Both the position numbers and the translations under genes were made by a program. Below the pieces are notes generated by a model, which made no database searches, was not told the DNA's origin, and saw nothing but the letters and a program-made list of their open reading frames with translations. Positions 1-15,130 of a stretch of 64,000 nt of DNA are shown one piece after another (the stretch's first letter is position 1; each line of letters begins with the position of its first letter). Source of the DNA: Brachionus manjavacas (lineage: Eukaryota > Rotifera > Eurotatoria > Ploima > Brachionidae); NCBI GenBank assembly GCA_019054805.1, contig JAHQIY010000034.1:62001-126000 (forward strand), read 5' to 3'.

Positions 1-3000
1 AATAAGATCATAATCTCACAACGGCAACTGACCTGACATATTAATGGAAATTGTGCGTAAGTGGCGAGGAATTAGTCGATAATTAACTGTTTACATTTTA
101 GCAACTGTTAAATTTGTTCTATAAAAATTTTTGTCACTAAATGGACATTAAATAACAGATGTTCGTCAACAAGATCAGCATAATGCAAAATGAGATCAAT
201 ATTTGATTCTCTTTTAAAATATAAATTCTTTCTTTGACAATAAATATTGACCGTTTATTTATGAAAACTTCAATCATATCAAAAAATATAGTTTCATGAG
301 AATTTAGTAAACAATAAGAATACAAAATTTTTAAGCGATAATCTTGAAGCTTGAGTTCTAATATAACTTTTTCCTAATCATCATAAAGAAAAGTACGGTT
401 GTATCAGTTGCCGTACTTCAAGGAGTCATTTAAGAATGTTTCCTGATATTTAGGGTCATTATTAGAAGTCCAAAGGTTTCAAAGAATCAAGCTCGAAGCA
501 CGAACAATGTAAGTAAGCAAAAAACTTTCTATAGCTATCTAATTCGACCGATATCTAAAATTCAAGTACAAATAGACAAAAAGCTATGTCTTGTCTGTCC
601 GGTAATTTTAAATATGGTGACTCTACTCTTTGAAAATTTGGGTACCTTAATGTTATTCATAGTCAAATAATATTTAATCGTGTGGTCATGCAAGTTTGTA
701 CTTCCTTTTGAATATGCATGTTCAAAATCAGCTGGATTTTGTATATTTAGTGCTGAAAATAAAAATCTTCACTAATTTTCAAAATTTTTTTAAGTCTGAT
801 AATTTTTTTGTTAAATTTTATAGTTTATAGAATTTTCTTAGTTAATTATCGAAGATTTTCCTGAATGTTCAAAAACTAAATGTCCTAAAAGAAATATTTC
901 AAAAATGATAGAAGATGATAAATCAATTAAAAATTAAAGAGCCTTTCTCAAGTGTCTCTGAATTTATTAAAAGGCCTGAAAAACATTTTTTTAGTTAGGT
1001 TCGAAAATTGGATTTGGATTCCTAATTATGCTTGCTATCAAATATTATTTCGAAATCCAAAATGCGCACTCAATTTAAAATTACATTTAAAGTATATTAT
1101 TAATTTTGCTACACATTAGATTAGCTCTTAATATTTGAATTATTGAATCCATCTGTTATTTCTTTCGAATTATTTCTGTTAGGTGCATTATATTTTGGAA
1201 CCTCTTATAAATCTGCATTAAAAAAAAACCATTACGGCAGATTCAACTGAACTAAATAACGTAATTAAACTAATTTATTGAAACAATTTTTTTTTTTTAC
1301 GTTTTTAATCAAAAGCAACGTATGCACATGTCAATACTCTCTATTTTGAAACTTGATTCTAGTCCAATAATATCCTTACTTACATAGAACGCCATAAGTA
1401 ATTATAATCAATATTAAAATTATTTAAAAAAACAAAATATAATTTATGCAATATCCAGATTTAATTCTCTAATGACTTTATTTAAAATTCGACTAAAAAA
1501 TTCAAATATTTAAACATGATTGATAATTGAAGCATGTTTTTTTAAAGTATTGTTTTTTTCGCTTACTAAATGAATGGCAAATATTCGAATATTCAAGTAT
1601 AAAATAAGCAGGAAATTTGCTAATTTAGTGCTGAAAGCAGTCGAGATTAAATCTATTAACTCGATATTTAAAGTTTTAAAAGCTTCATTACCAAAATTAA
1701 TAGGGCGAATATTTAAAAATCTTTGAACACACAAGTTATAAGAATTAGTTAGTTTTTAAAACGAACTTTTTGAAAGATATATTGATAACTTTAGACAGAA
1801 GTCAAAAATGCAAGATAAATGATTCGAAGAACATGAGCTCGACTGTGTGACATAAGTAAAATAAAAGTCTCAAATCATTCTTAAATTTAATCTGAAACTA
1901 AATTTTCATTCTTGGATGTTTTAAATCTTCAGTAGGACATATTCCATGAAAATTTCAACAAATAAGATCATCATTAAATTATCAAGAACTTAAAAATTAT
2001 CAAAAACTTAACCATTATACCATTTATTTCAATATTTCATCATTTTTTTACATTATTAAGTTGTTAATATATTTTAGATCTTAATCTCAAACGAAATCTT
2101 AGTCTTTGGCTAATAAATATCAATGCTATTGAATTAATTCCATAAGACGATAAAATCGACGTGATGAATTTGTGAAATATCTAATACATTTTTAGCACAA
2201 AACCTATTCTTTCGTTCATTTAATGCAGATTAAAGATGTATTTGAGTATTTATCTTATTCATATTAAATTAAGGGAGTGTAGAATTTCCAGAAAGTTATT
2301 TCAATATTGATGTCATTCACGATTTATCCTGATAAAAATCAATTAGTTTCGCATCATTTAGCAACGTGAACTGCTGAATTAGAAATTCATTTAATAACAA
2401 ATGATTTTCCTTACCAGATATTTTGAATCTCGTGCAGGAGAAATTCCGTGAATGTTTCAAACAAATAAGATCATAATCTCACAACGGCAACTGACCTGAC
2501 ATATTAATGGAAATTGTGCGTAAGTGGCGAGGAATTAGTCGATAATTAACTGTTTACATTTTAGCAACTGTTAAATTTGTTCTATAAAATTTTTTGTCAC
2601 TAAATGGACATTAAATAACACATGTTCGTCAACAAGATCAGCATAATGCAAAATGAGATGAATTTTTGATTCTCTTTTTAAATATTAATTCTTTCTTTGA
2701 CAATAAATATTGACCGTTTATTTATGAAAACCTCAATTACATCAAAAAATATAGTTTCATGAGAATTTAGTAAACAATAAGAATACATAAATTTTTAAGC
2801 GATAATCTTGAAGCTTGAGTTCTAATATAACTTTTTCCTAATCATCATAAAGAAAACTACGGTTGTATCAGTTGCCGTACTTCAAGGAGTCATTTAAGAA
2901 TGTTTCCTGATATTTAGGGTCATTATTTGAAGTCCAAAGGTTTCAATGAATCAAGCTCGAAGCACGAACAAAGTAAGTAAGCAAAAAACTTTCTATAGCT

Positions 3001-6000
3001 ATCTAATTCGACCGATATCTAAAATTCAAGTACAAATAGACAAAAAGCTATGTCTTGTCTATCCGGTAATTTTAAATATGGTGACTCTACTCGTTGAAAA
3101 TTTGGGTACCTTAATGTCATTCATAGTCAAATAATTTTTCTTCGTGTGGTCATGCAAGTTTGTACTTCCTTTTGAATATGCATGTTCAAAATCAGCTGGA
3201 TTTTGTATATTCAGTGCTGAAAATAAAAATCTTCACTAATTTTCAAAATTTTTTTAAGTCTGATAATTTTTTTGTTAAATTTTATAGTTTATAGGATATT
3301 GTTAGTTAATTATTGAAGATTTTCTAAAATGTTCAAAAACTAAATGTCCTAAAAGAAATAATTCAAAAATGATAGAAGATGATAAATCAATTAAAAATTA
3401 AAGAGCCTTTCTCAAGTGTCTCTGAATCTATTAAAAGGCCTGAAAAACATTTTTTAAGTTAGGTTCGAAAATTGGATTTGGATTCATAATTATGCTTGCT
3501 ATCAAATATTATTTCGAAATCCAAAATGCGCACTCAATTTAAAATTACACTTAAAGTATATTATTAATTTTGCTACACATTAGATTAGCTCTTAATATTT
3601 GAATTATTGAATCCATCTGTTATTTCTTTCGAATTATTTCTGTTAGGTGCATTATATTTTGGAACCTCTTATAAATCTGCATTAAAAAAAAACCATTACA
3701 GCAGATTCAACTGAACTAAATAACGTAATTAAACTAATTTATTGAAACAATTTTTTTTTTTTTCGTTTTTAATCAAAAGCAACATATGCACATTTCAATA
3801 CTCTCTATTTTGAAACTTGATTCTAGTCCAATAATATCCTTACTTATATAGAACGCCTGAAGTAATTATAATTAATATTAAAATTTTTTAAAAAAACAAA
3901 ATATAATTTATGCAATATCCACATTTAATTCTCTAATGACTTTATTTAAAATTCGACTAAAAAATTCAAATATTTAAACATGATTGATAATTGAAGCATG
4001 TTTTTTTTTAAAGTATTGTTTTTTTTTCGCTACCTAAATTATTGGCAAATATTCGAATATTCAAGTATGAAATAAGCAGGACATTTGCTAATTTAGTGCT
4101 GAAAGCAGTCGAGATTAAATCTATTAACTCGATATTTAAAGTTTTAAAAGCTTCATTACCAAAATTAATAGGGCGAATATTTAATAATCTTTGAACACAC
4201 AAGTTTTAAGAATTAGCTAGTTTTTAAAACGAACTTTTTGAAAGATATATTGATAACTTTAGACAGAAGTCAATAAAATGCAAGATAAATGATTCGAAGA
4301 ACATGAGCTCGACTGTGTGACATAAGTAAAATAAAAGTCTCAAATCATTCTTAAATTTAATCTGAAATTAAATTTTCATTCTTGGATGTTTTAAATCTTC
4401 AGTAGGACATATTCCATGAAAATTTCAACAAATAAGATCATCATTAAATTATCAAGAACTTAAAAATTATCAAAAACTTAACCATTATACCATTTATTTC
4501 AATATTTCTTCAATTTTTTACATTTTTAAGTTGTTAATATATTTGAGATCTTAATCTAAATCTTAGTCTTTGGCTAATAAATATCAATGCTATTGAATTA
4601 ATTCCATAAGACGATAAAATCGACGTGATGAATTTGTGAAATATCTAATACATTTTTAGCACAAAACCTATTCTTTCGTTCATTTAATGCAGATTAAAGA
4701 TGTATTTGAGTTTTTATCTTATTCATATTAAATTAAGGGAGTGTAGAATTTCCAGAAAGTTATTTCAATATTGATGTCATTCACGATTTATCCTGATAAA
4801 AATCAATTAGTTTCGCATCATTTAGCAACGTGAACTGCTGAATTAGAAATTCATTTAATAACAAATGATTTTCCTTACCAGATATTTTGAATCTCGTGCA
4901 GGAGAAATTCCGTGAATGTTTCAAACAAATAAGATCATAATCTCACAACGGCAACTGACCTGACATATTAATGGAAATTGTGCGTAAGTGGCGAGGAATT
5001 AGTCGATAATTAACTGTTTACATTTTAGCAACTGTAAAATTTGTTCTATAAAATTTTTTGTCACTAAATGGACATTAAATAACACATGTTCGTCAACAAG
5101 ATCAGCATAATGCAAAATGAGATCAATATTTGAATCCCTTTTTAAATAATAATTCTTTCCTTGACAATAAATATTGACCGTTTATTTATGAAAACTTCAA
5201 TCACATCAAAAAATATAGTTTCATGAAAATTTAGTAAACAATAAGAATACATAAATTTTTAAGCGATAATCTTGAAGCTTGAGTTCTAATATAACTTTTT
5301 CCTAATCATCATAAAGAAAAGTACGGTTGTATCAGTTGCCGTACTTCAAGGAGTCATTTAAGAATGTTTCCTGAAATTTAGGGTCATTATTAGAAGTCCA
5401 AAGGTTTCAATGAATCAAGCTCGAAGCACGAACAAAGTAAGTAAGCAAAAAACTTTCTATAGCTATCTAATTCGACCGATATCTAAAATTCAAGTACAAA
5501 TAGACAAAAAGCTATGTCTTGTCTATCCGGTAATTTTAAATATGGTGACTCTACTCTTCGAAAATTTGGGTACCTTAATGTAATTCATAGTCAAATAATT
5601 TTTCTTCGTGTGGTCATGCAAGTTTGTACTTCCTTTTGAATATGCATGTTCAAAATCAGCTGGATTTTGTATATTTAGTGCTGAAAATAAAAATCTTCAC
5701 TAATTTTCAAAATTTTTTTAAGTCTGATAATTTTTTTGTTAAATTTTATAGTTTATAGGATATTGTTAGTTAATTATTGAAGATTTTCTAAAATGTTCAA
5801 AAACTAAATGTCCTAAAAGAAATAATTCAAAAATGATAGAAGATGATAAATCAATTAAAAATTAAAGAGCCTTTCTCAAGTGTCTCTGAATTTATTAAAA
5901 GGCCTGAAAAACATTTTTTAAGTTAGGTTCGAAAATTTGATTTGGATTCCTAATTATGCTTGCTATCAAATATTATTTCGAAATCCAAAATGCGCACTCA

Positions 6001-9000
6001 ATTTAAAATTACATTTAAAGTATATTATTAATTTTGCTACACATTAGATTAGCTCTTAATATTTGAATTATTGAATCCATCTGTTATTTCTTTCGAATTA
6101 TTTCTGTTAGGTGCATTATATTTTGGAACATCTTATAAATCTGCATTAAAAAAAACCATTACAGCAGATTCAACTGAACTAAATAACGTAATTAAACTAA
6201 TTTATTGAAACAATTTTTTTTTTACGTTTTTAATCAAAAGCAACATATGCACATTTCAATACTCTCTATTTTGAAACTTGATTCTAGTCCAATAATATCC
6301 TTACTTATATAGAACGCCTGAAGTAATTATAATTAATATTAAAATTATTTAAAAAAACAAAATATAATTTATGCAATTTCCAGATTTAATTCTCTAATGA
6401 CTTTATTTAAAATTCGACTAAAAAATTCAAATATTTAAACATGATTGATAATTGAAGCATGTTTTTTTTTAAAGTATTGTTTTTTTTTCGCTACCTAAAT
6501 GATTGGCAAATATTCGAATATTCAAGTATGAAATAAGCAGGACATTTGCTAATTTAGTGCTGAAAGCAGTCGAGATTAAATCTATTAACTCGATATTTAA
6601 AGTTTTAAAAGCTTCATTACCAAAATTAATAGGGCGAATATTTAATAATCTTTGAACACACAAGTTTTAAGAATTAGCTAGTTTTTAAAACGAACTTTTT
6701 GAAAGATATATTGATAACTTTAGACAGAAGTCAATAAAATGCAAGATAAATGATTCGAAGAACATGAGCTCGACTGTGTGACAAAAGTAAAATAAAAGTC
6801 TCAAATCATTCTTAAATTTAATCTGAAACTAAATTTTCATTCTTGGATGTTTTAAATCTTCAGTAGGACATATTCCATGAAAATTTCAACAAATAAGATC
6901 ATCATTAAATTATCAAGAACTTAAAAATTATCAAAAACTTAACCATTATACCATTTATTTCAATATTTCATCAATTTTTTACATTTTTAAGTTGTTAATA
7001 TATTTGAGATCTTAATCTCAAACGAAATCTTAGTCTTTGGCTAATAAATATCAATGCTATTGAATTAATTCCATAAGACGATAAAATCGACGTGATGAAT
7101 TTGTGAAATATCTAATACATTTTTAGCACAAAACCTATTCTTTCGTTCATTTAATGCAGATTAAAGATGTATTTGAGTATTTATCTTATTCATATTAAAT
7201 TAAGGGAGTGTAGAATTTCCAGAAAGTTATTTCAATATTGATGTCATTCACGATTTATCCTGATAAAAATCAATTAGTTTCGCATCATTTAGCAACGTGA
7301 ACTGCTGAATTAGAAATTCATTTAATAACAAATGATTTTCCTTACCAGATATTTTGAATCTCGTGCAGGAGAAATTCCGTGAATGTTTCAAACAAATAAG
7401 ATCATAATCTCACAACGGCAACTGACCTGACATATTAATGGAAATTGTGCGTAAGTGGCGAGGAATTATCGATAATTAACTGTTTACATTTTAGCAACTG
7501 TTAAATTTGTTCTATAAAATATTTTGTCACTAAATGGACATTAAATAACACATGTTCGTCAACAAGATCAGCATAATGCAAAACTAGATCAATATTTGAT
7601 TCTCTTTTAAAATATAAATTCTTTCTTTGACAATAAATATTGACCGTTTATTTATGAAAACTTCAATCATATCAAAAAATATAGTTTCATGAGAATTTAG
7701 TAAACAATAAGAATACATAAATTTTTAAGCGATAATCTTGAAGCTTGAGTTCTAATATAACTTTTTCCTAATCATCATAAAGAAAAGTACGGTTGTATCA
7801 GTTGCCGTACTTCAAGGAGTCATTTAAGAATGTTTCCTGAAATTTAGGGTCATTATTAGAAGTCCAAAGGTTTCAATGAATCAAGCTCGAAGCACGAACA
7901 AAGTAAGTAAGCAAAAAACTTTCTATAGCTATCTAATTCGACCGATATCTAAAATTCAAGTACAAATAGACAAAAAGCTATGTCTTGTCTATCCGGTAAT
8001 TTTAAATATGGTGACTCTACTCTTCGAAAATTTGGGTACCTTAATGTTATTCATAGTCAAATAATTTTTCTTCGTGTGGTCATGCAAGTTTGTACTTTTT
8101 TGAATATGCATGTTAAAAATCAGCTGGATTTTGTATATTTAGTGCTGAAAATAAAAATCTTCACTAATTTTCAAAATTTTTTTAAGTCTGATAATTTTTT
8201 TGTTAAATTTTATAGTTTATAGGATATTGTTAGTTAATTATTGAAGATTTTCTAAAATGTTCAAAAACTAAATGTCCTAAAAGAAATAATTCAAAAATGA
8301 TAGAAGAAGATAAATCAATTAAAAATTAAAGAGCCTTTCTCAAGTGTCTCTGAATTTATTAAAAGGCCTGAAAAACATTTTTTAAGTTAGGTTCGAAAAT
8401 TTGATTTGGATTCCTAATTATGCTTGCTATCAAATATTATTTCGAAATCCAAAATGCGCACTCAATTTAATATTACATTTAAAGTATATTATTAATTTTG
8501 CTACACATTAGATTAGCTCTTAATATTTGAATTATTGAATCCATCTGTTATTTCTTTCGAATTATTTCTGTTAGGTGCATTATATTTTGGAACATCTTAT
8601 AAATCTGCATTAAAAAAAACCATTACAGCAGATTCAACTGAACTAAATAACGTAATTAAACTAATTTATTGAAACAATTTTTTTTTTACGTTTTTAATCA
8701 AAAGCAACATATGCACATTTCAATACTCTCTATTTTGAAACTTGATTCTAGTCCAATAATATCCTTACTTATATAGAACGCCTGAAGTAATTATAATTAA
8801 TATTAAAATTATTTAAAAAAACAAAATATAATTTATGCAATTTCCAGATTTAATTCTCTAATGACTTTATTTAAAATTCGACTAAAAAATTCAAATATTT
8901 AAACATGATTGATAATTGAAGCATGTTTTTTTTTAAAGTATTGTTTTTTTCGCTACCTAAATGATTGGCAAATATTCGAATATTCAAGTGTGAAATAAGC

Positions 9001-12000
9001 AGGACATTTGCTAATTTAGTGCTGAAAGCAGTCGAGATTAAATCTATTAACTCGATATTTAAAGTTTTAAAAGCTTCATTACCAAAATTAATAGGGCGAA
9101 TATTTAATAATATTTGAACACACAAGTTTTAAGAATTAGCTAGTTTTTAAAACGAACTTTTTGAAAGATATATTGATAACTTTAGACAGAAGTCAATAAA
9201 ATGCAAGATAAATGATTCGAAGAACATGAGCTCGACTGTGTGACATAAGTAAAATAAAAGTCTCAAATCATTCTTAAATTTAATCTGAAACTAAATTTTC
9301 ATTCTTGGATGTTTTAAATCTTCAGTAGGACATATTCCATGAAAATTTCAACAAATAAGATCATCATTAAATTATCAAGAACTTAAAAATTATCAAAAAC
9401 TTAACCATTATACCATTTATTTCAATATTTCATCAATTTTTTACATTTTTAAGTTGTTAATATATTTGAGATCTTAATCTCAAACGAAATCTTAGTCTTT
9501 GGCTAATAAATATCAATGCTATTGAATTAATTCCATAAGACGATAAAATCGACGTGATGAATTTGTGAAATATCTAATACATTTTTAGCACAAAACCTAT
9601 TCTTTCGTTCATTTAATGCAGATTAAAGATGTATTTGAGTATTTATCTTATTCATATTAAATTAAGGGAGTGTAGAATTTCCAGAAAGTTATTTCAATAT
9701 TGATGTCATTCAACGATACTGATAAAAATTAATTAGTTCCGCATGATTTAGCAACGTGAACTGCTGAATTAGAAATTCATTTAATAAAAAATGATTTTCC
9801 CTACCAGATATTTTGAATCTCGTGCAGGAGAAATTCCGTGAATGTTTCAAACAAATAAGATCATAATCTCACAACGGCAACTGACCTGACATATTAATGG
9901 AAATTGTGCGTAAGTGGCGAGGAATTAGTCGATAATTAACTGTTTACATTTTAGCAACTGTAAAATTTGTTCTATAAAATTTTTTGTCACTAAATGGACA
10001 TTAAATAACACATGTTCGTCAACAAGATCAGCATAATGCAAAATGAGATCAATATTTGAATCCCTTTTTAAATAATAATTCTTTCCTTGACAATAAATAT
10101 TGACCGTTTATTTATGAAAACTTCAATCACATCAAAAAATATAGTTTCATGAAAATTTAGTAAACAATAAGAATACATAAATTTTTAAGCGATAATCTTG
10201 AAGCTTGAGTTCTAATATAACTTTTTCCTAATCATCATAAAGAAAAGTACGGTTGTATCAGTTGCCGTACTTCAAGGAGTCATTTAAGAATGTTTCCTGA
10301 AATTTAGGGTCATTATTAGAAGTCCAAAGGTTTCAATGAATCAAGCTCGAAGCACGAACAAAGTAAGTAAGCAAAAAACTTTCTATAGCTATCTAATTCG
10401 ACCGATATCTAAAATTCAAGTACAAATAGACAAAAAGCTATGTCTTGTCTATCCGGTAATTTTAAATATGGTGACTCTACTCTTCGAAAATTTGGGTACC
10501 TTAATGTTATTCATAGTCAAATAATTTTTCTTCGTGTGGTCATGCAAGTTTGTACTTTTTTGAATATGCATGTTAAAAATCAGCTGGATTTTGTATATTT
10601 AGTGCTGAAAATAAAAATCTTCACTAATTTTCAAAATTTTTTTAAGTCTGATAATTTTTTTGTTAAATTTTATAGTTTATAGGATATTGTTAGTTAATTA
10701 TTGAAGATTTTCTAAAATGTTCAAAAACTAAATGTCCTAAAAGAAATAATTCAAAAATGATAGAAGAAGATAAATCAATTAAAAATTAAAGAGCCTTTCT
10801 CGGGTGTCTCTGAATTTATTAAAAGGCCTGAAAAACATTTTTTAAGTTAGGTTCGAAAATTGGATTTGGATTCTCAATTATGCTTGCTATCAAATATTAT
10901 TTCGAAATCCAAAATGCGCACTCAATTTGAAATTACATTTAAAGTATATTATTAATTTTGCTTCACATTAGATTAGCTCTTAATATTTGAATTATTGAAT
11001 CCATCTGTTATTTCTTTCGAATTATTTCTGTTAGGTGCATTATATTTTGGAACATCTTATAAATCTGCATTAAAAAAACCATTACAGCAGATTCAACTGA
11101 ACTAAATAACGTAATTAAACTAATTTATTGAAACAATTTTTTTTTTACGTTTTTAATCAAAAGCAACATATGCACATTTCAATACTCTCTATTTTGAAAA
11201 TTGATTCTAGTCCAATAATATCCTTACATATATAGAACGCCTTAAGTAATTATAATTAATATTAAAATTATTTAAAAAAACAAAATATAATTTATGCAAT
11301 ATCCAGATTTAATTCTCTAATGACTTTATTTAAAATTCGACTAAAAAATTCAAATATTTAAACATGATTGATAATTGAAGCATGTTTTTTTAAAGTATTG
11401 TTTTTTTTTCGCTACCTAAATGATTGGCAAATATTCGAATATTCAAGTATGAAATAAGCAGGACATTTGCTAATTTAGTGCTGAAAGCAGTCGAGATTAA
11501 ATCTATTAACTCGATATTTAAAGTTTTAAAAGCTTAATAACCAAAATTAATAGGTCGAATATTAAATATTCTTTGAACACACAAGTTATAAGAATTAGTT
11601 AGTTTTTAAAACGAACTTTTTGAAAGATATATTGATAACTTTAGACAGAAGTCAATAAAATGCAAGATAAATGATTCGAAGAACATGAGCTCGACTGTGT
11701 GACATAAGTAAAATAAAAGTCTCAAATCATTCTTAAATTTAATCTGAAACTAAATTTTCATTCTTGGATGTTTTAAATCTTCAGTAGGACATATTCCATG
11801 AAAATTTCAACAAATAAGATCATCATTAAATTATCAAGAACTTAAAAATTATCAAAAACTTAACCATTATACCATTTATTTCAATATTTCATCAATTTTT
11901 TACATTTTTAAGTTGTTAATATATTTGAGATCTTAATCTCAAACGAAATCTTAGTCTTTGGCTAATAAATATCAATGCTATTGAATTAATTCCATAAGAC

Positions 12001-15000
12001 GATAAAATCGACGTGATGAATTTGTGAAATATCTAATACATTTTTAGCACAAAACCTATTCTTTCGTTCATTTAATGCAGATTAAAGATGTATTTGAGTA
12101 TTTATCTTATTCATATTAAATTAAGGGAGTGTAGAATTTCCAGAAAGTTATTTCAATATTGATGTCATTCAACGATACTGATAAAAAATAATTAGTTCCG
12201 CATGATTTAGCAACGTGAACTGCTGAATTAGAAATTCATTTAATAAAAAATGATTTTCCCTACCAGATATTTTGAATCTCGTGCAGGAGAAATTCCGTGA
12301 ATGTTTCAAACAAATAAGATCATAATCTCACAACGGCAACTGACCTGACATATTAATGGAAATTGTGCGTAAGTGGCGAGGAATTAGTCGATAATTAACT
12401 GTTTACATTTTAGCAACTGTAAAATTTGTTCTATAAAATTTTTTGTCACTAAATGGACATTAAATAACACATGTTCGTCAACAAGATCAGCATAATGCAA
12501 AATGAGATCAATATTTGAATCCCTTTTTAAATAATAATTCTTTCCTTGACAATAAATATTGACCGTTTATTTATGAAAACTTCAATCACATCAAAAAAAA
12601 TAGTTTCATGAGAATTTTGTAAACAATAAGAATACATAAATTTTTAAGCGATAATCTTGAAGCTTGAGTTCTAATATAACTTTTTCCTAATCATCATAAA
12701 GAAAAGTACGGTTGTATCAGTTGCCGTACTTCAAGGAGTCATTTAAGAATGTTTCCTGAAATTTAGGGTCATTATTAGAAGTCCAAAGGTTTCAATGAAT
12801 CAAGCTCGAAGCACGAACAAAGTAAGTAAGCAAAAAACTTTCTATAGCTATCTAATTCGACCGATATCTAAAATTCAAGTACAAATAGACAAAAAGCTAT
12901 GTCTTGTCTATCCGGTAATTTTAAATATGGTGACTCTACTCTTCGAAAATTTGGGTACCTTAATGTTATTCATAGTCAAATAATTTTTCTTCGTGTGGTC
13001 ATGCAAGTTTGTACTTTTTTGAATATGCATGTTAAAAATCAGCTGGATTTTGTATATTTAGTGCTGAAAATAAAAATCTTCACTAATTTTCAAAATTTTT
13101 TTAAGTCTGATAATTTTTTTGTTAAATTTTATAGTTTATAGGATATTGTTAGTTAATTATTGAAGATTTTCTAAAATGTTCAAAAACTAAATGTCCTAAA
13201 AGAAATAATTCAAAAATGATAGAAGAAGATAAATCAATTAAAAATTAAAGAGCCTTTCTCGGGTGTCTCTGAATTTATTAAAAGGCCTGAAAAACATTTT
13301 TTAAGTTAGGTTCGAAAATTGGATTTGGATTCTCAATTATGCTTGCTATCAAATATTATTTCGAAATCCAAAATGCGCACTCAATTTGAAATTACATTTA
13401 AAGTATATTATTAATTTTGCTTCACATTAGATTAGCTCTTAATATTTGAATTATTGAATCCATCTGTTATTTCTTTCGAATTATTTCTGTTAGGTGCATT
13501 ATATTTTGGAACATCTTATAAATCTGCATTAAAAAAAAACCATTACAGCAGATTCAACTGAACTAAATAACGTAATTAAACTAATTTATTGAAACAATTT
13601 TTTTTTTACGTTTTTAATCAAAAGCAACATATGCACATTTCAATACTCTCTATTTTGAAAATTGATTCTAGTCCAATAATATCCTTACATATATAGAACG
13701 CCTTAAGTAATTATAATTAATATTAAAATTATTTAAAAAAACAAAATATAATTTATGCAATATCTAGATTTAATTCTCTAATGACTTTATTTAAAATTCG
13801 ACTAAAAAATTCAAATATTTAAACATGATTGATAATTGAAGCATGTTTTTTTTAAAGTATTGTTTTTTTTTCGCTACCTAAATGATTGGCAAATATTCGA
13901 ATATTCAAGTATGAAATAAGCAGGACATTTGCTAATTTAGTGCTGAAAGCAGTCGAGATTAAATCTATTAACTCGATATTTAAAGTTTTAAAAGCTTAAT
14001 AACCAAAATTAATAGGTCGAATATTAAATATTCTTTGAACACACAAGTTATAAGAATTAGTTAGTTTTTAAAACGAACTTTTTGAAAGATATATTGATAA
14101 CTTTAGACAGAAGTCAATAAAATGCAAGATAAATGATTCGAAGAACATGAGCTCGACTGTGTGACATGTGTAACATAAAAGTCACAAATCATTCTTAAAT
14201 TTAATCTGAAATTAAATTTTCATTCTTGGATGTTTTAAATCTTCAGTAGGACATATTCCATGAAAATTTCAACAAATAAGATCATCATTAAATTATCAAG
14301 AACTTAAAAATTATCAAAAACTTAACCATTATACCATTTATTTCAATATTTCTTCAATTTTTTACATTTTTAAGTTGTTAATATATTTGAGATCTTAATC
14401 TCAAACGAAATCTTAGTCTTTGGCTAATAAATATCAATGCTATTGAATTAATTCCATAAGACGATAAAATCGACGTGATGAATTTGTGAAATATCTAATA
14501 CATTTTTAGCACAAAACCTATTCTTTCGTTCATTTAATGCAGATTAAAGATGTATTTGAGTTTTTATCTTATTCATATTAAATTAAGGGAGTGTAGAATT
14601 TCCAGAAAGTTATTTCAATATTGATGTCATTCAACGATACTGATAAAAATCAATTAGTTCCGCATAATTTAGCAACGTGAACTGCTGAATTAGAAATTCA
14701 TTTAATAAAAAATGATTTTCCCTACCAGACATTTTGAATCTCGTGCAGGAGAAATTCCGTGAATGTTTCAAACAAATAAGATCATAATCTCACAACGGCA
14801 ACTGACCTGACATATTAATGGAAATTGTGCGTAAGTGGCGAGGAATTAGTCGATAATTAACTGTTTACATTTTAGCAACTGTTAAATTTGTTCTATAAAA
14901 TATTTTGTCACTAAATGGACATTAAATAACACATGTTCGTCAACAAGATCAGCATAATGCAAAATGAGATCAATATTTGATTCCCTTTTTAAATAATAAT

Positions 15001-15073
15001 TCTTTCCTTGACAATAAATATTGACCGTTTATTTATGAAAACTTCAATCACATCAAAAAATATAGTTTCATGA
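1..15073 (-). repeat. 2.46-kb satellite array, left block (six full units plus a partial)
   Basis: Head-to-tail copies of one about 2.46-kb unit. A fixed anchor (aataagatcataatct) recurs at 1, 2464, 4928, 7395, 9854, 12313 and 14775, giving spacings of 2463, 2464, 2467, 2459, 2459 and 2462 bp. Units are nearly identical; those at 9854 and 12313 share private variants (for example a cgggtgtctc substitution near 10801 and 13260), which shows recent local homogenisation. The minus strand of each unit carries short 60-84-residue open stretches that correspond to decayed LINE-type polymerase sequence seen better in the right-hand array. No intact gene is present in the block; the short open frames repeat with the unit and contain no complete domain. 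The last unit is interrupted at 15073 by the transposon. Confidence 0.97.
15065..15073. repeat. 9-bp target-site duplication, left copy
   Basis: The sequence gtttcatga abuts the left terminal inverted repeat and is repeated immediately outside the right one at 33341-33349. Uninterrupted satellite units read gtttcatgagaatttag at this place, so one copy is the pre-insertion site and the other is the duplication. Confidence 0.95.
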
Positions 15074-15130
15074 GGGGTTGTGAAGTTCGTTTCAATTCGA
15101 TCATTTCAATTCAGCAAAACTTGAATAACT
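15074..15130 (+). repeat. Left terminal inverted repeat of the transposon
   Basis: Begins ggggttgtgaagttcg. It matches the reverse complement of 33284-33340 at 55 of 57 positions; the differences are at repeat positions 30 and 43. Similarity fades beyond position 57. Loosely similar AAGCAAATTT-type subterminal motifs follow at both ends. Confidence 0.95.

Noticed and set aside
2946-3134. Recurrent 62-residue plus-strand open frames beginning MNQARSTNK (also near 7876, 10336, 12795, 33533)
   Set aside because: They recur once per satellite unit, contain no recognisable domain, and are broken in many copies; they are by-products of repeat sequence.
4008-4202. Recurrent 64-residue minus-strand open frames beginning MCVQ (also 1510, 6469, 8871, 34595, 37067, 39537)
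   Set aside because: Repeat-encoded remnants, best explained as decayed LINE tail sequence; frames are interrupted and have no independent start or partner exons.
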